A stretch of 64,000 nucleotides of DNA from Paraspadella gotoi (taxonomy: Eukaryota; Chaetognatha): NCBI GenBank assembly GCA_051294375.1, contig CM119264.1, positions 7,442,151 to 7,506,150 of the forward strand. The letters run 5' to 3'. The stretch's first letter is position 1, and every line of letters begins with the position of its first letter. Made by a program: the position numbers and the translations under genes. The notes under the pieces were generated by a model. That model was not told the origin of the DNA. It did no database searches and worked only from the letters and a program-made list of their open reading frames with translations. Shown here piece by piece: positions 63,107-64,000 of the stretch.

Positions 63107-63654
63107 CGCATATTAGTTGTGAACTTGATACAAGTTTTAGTTAAAGAAAGAAAGAGAGAGAGAGAGAGAGAGAGGGTTAACGGTTTCCAACAAAGAATTG
63201 AGTAAGGACAGTGATCAGTGGTGAGGACAGATTTTTAGAAGTGGCTAGTTTGAATAAGTTTTGAAAAGAAGTGAAAATTGGTGAGACAGAGAGAGAGAGA
63301 GAGAGAAATAAATAAATAATTACATTTGAGCAATGTACAACATAGATAAAGATAATGGAAGCTGTTTAATAAAAAATTGAAATAAATTAATTTTTTGAAA
63401 TTAAAAAGTTGAAAATTGAAATTGAGAAATTTAAAATTGAGATTTTAGAGGGATAGATAAGTAAAGATTGTAGTGAAATATAAGAATTAAGAAAGAGCTC
63501 AAAATGTCACTAAAATGGCAAGCCACTTCTAAAAATCTGTCCTCACTCCTGGTCACTGTCCTTACTCAATTCTTTGTTGGAAACCTTTAACCCTCTCTCT
63601 CTCTCTCTCTCTTTCTTTAACTAAAACTTGTATCAAGTTCACAACTCATATGCG

Positions 63655-63689
63655 CTGATGAAGGCTCGTACTGTTAGCCGAAACATGTC
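63655..63689 (+). ncRNA. Type I hammerhead ribozyme motif (HHR-a)
   Basis: CTGATGA (63655-63661), stem II GGCT (63663-63666)/AGCC (63676-63679), GAAA (63680-63683), stem III ACATGT and cleavage triplet GTC (63687-63689). The core is intact. The 3' flank TTATAAAAATAAAATTTGTTG is shared with HHR-b. Confidence 0.75.
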
Positions 63690-64000
63690 TGCTCTTATAA
63701 AAATAAAATTTGTTGCAAAAATAAAATCAAACTTTGTTAACATTTTTTTAAAAAGCTTGCTTTATAAATTTAGGTAACTCTTTATAAACAGATAATTGGC
63801 TAATTCTTGGTAGCAAAATTTTTCTAAAATTCTTATTGGTTTATGAATTATGATTTTTTTAAATTAAAAAAAATATTCAAAAAAATTATTTTTCTGAAGA
63901 TAAACTATATAATATAATTATTTCAAATATTATTTATTTGAAATCTTAATAAAAAAACTATCCTTAACTAAACTTCCTACAGTTACAGAAGTACTTACTA

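Larger units (their letters stand above)
63046..63715. mobile_element. Inverted repeat with an outward-facing hammerhead in each arm
   Basis: Arms 63046-63246 and 63521-63715 are near-perfect inverted copies that include the ribozymes, CTTGATACAAGTTTTAGTTAA, a GA tract, CCAACAAAGAATTGAGTAAG and CAGATTTTTAGAAGTGGCT. The 274-bp loop is AT-rich with a (GA)n run. No coding frame. Likely two head-to-head copies of a small ribozyme-bearing retroelement or a terminal fragment of a Penelope-like element. Confidence 0.6.

Overview
This is animal nuclear DNA in a draft assembly. GT-AG introns, a fukutin gene (an enzyme of animal O-mannosyl glycan synthesis), hAT-like DNA transposons and type I hammerhead ribozyme motifs all point to a metazoan, probably an invertebrate; I cannot name the species. 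Simple repeats are very abundant, chiefly (GA/CT)n. There are eleven N gaps, seven of exactly 25 bases. Repeated segments differ mostly by single-base insertions and deletions in homopolymers, which looks like lightly polished long reads scaffolded with both haplotypes still present. Many reading frames here may therefore be broken by sequence error rather than by evolution. || Layout. 1-21 kb holds several copies of one roughly 5.6-kb unit (fullest copy 15371-20995; others 2196-5342 and 5962-10885; an inverted piece at 626-2098). Each full copy carries a 0.6-kb palindromic hAT-like MITE. 10.9-15.4 kb is single-copy with one candidate exon. 21.6-24.8 kb is a nested foldback. 26.5-34.5 kb holds two direct copies of a locus for an EamA/DMT-type membrane transporter; the second copy is intact (31134-32087, minus) and the first is frame-broken. 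34.8-48.1 kb is a 13.3-kb palindrome whose arms carry divergent copies of an unrecognised spliced gene, with RFX X-box-like sites beside the centre. 48-55.6 kb is poor in genes. 55.7-57.2 kb is a mobile element with a 30-nt terminal hairpin, seen four times in the window. 57.2-60.2 kb (minus) is a six-exon fukutin gene. 60.5-64 kb is repeat-rich: a 1.2-kb hAT-like element with an 8-bp target duplication, and an inverted repeat with a hammerhead ribozyme motif in each arm. || Function. The firm protein genes are the transporter and fukutin. Fukutin transfers ribitol-5-phosphate onto O-mannosyl glycan in the Golgi; the transporter family moves metabolites or nucleotide sugars, but nothing in the sequence links the two genes. 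The strongest non-coding biology is the four hammerhead motifs, all with the self-complementary stem III ACATGT, and the hairpin-ended element family, one copy of which ends 11 bases past the fukutin stop codon and so supplies its 3' flank.
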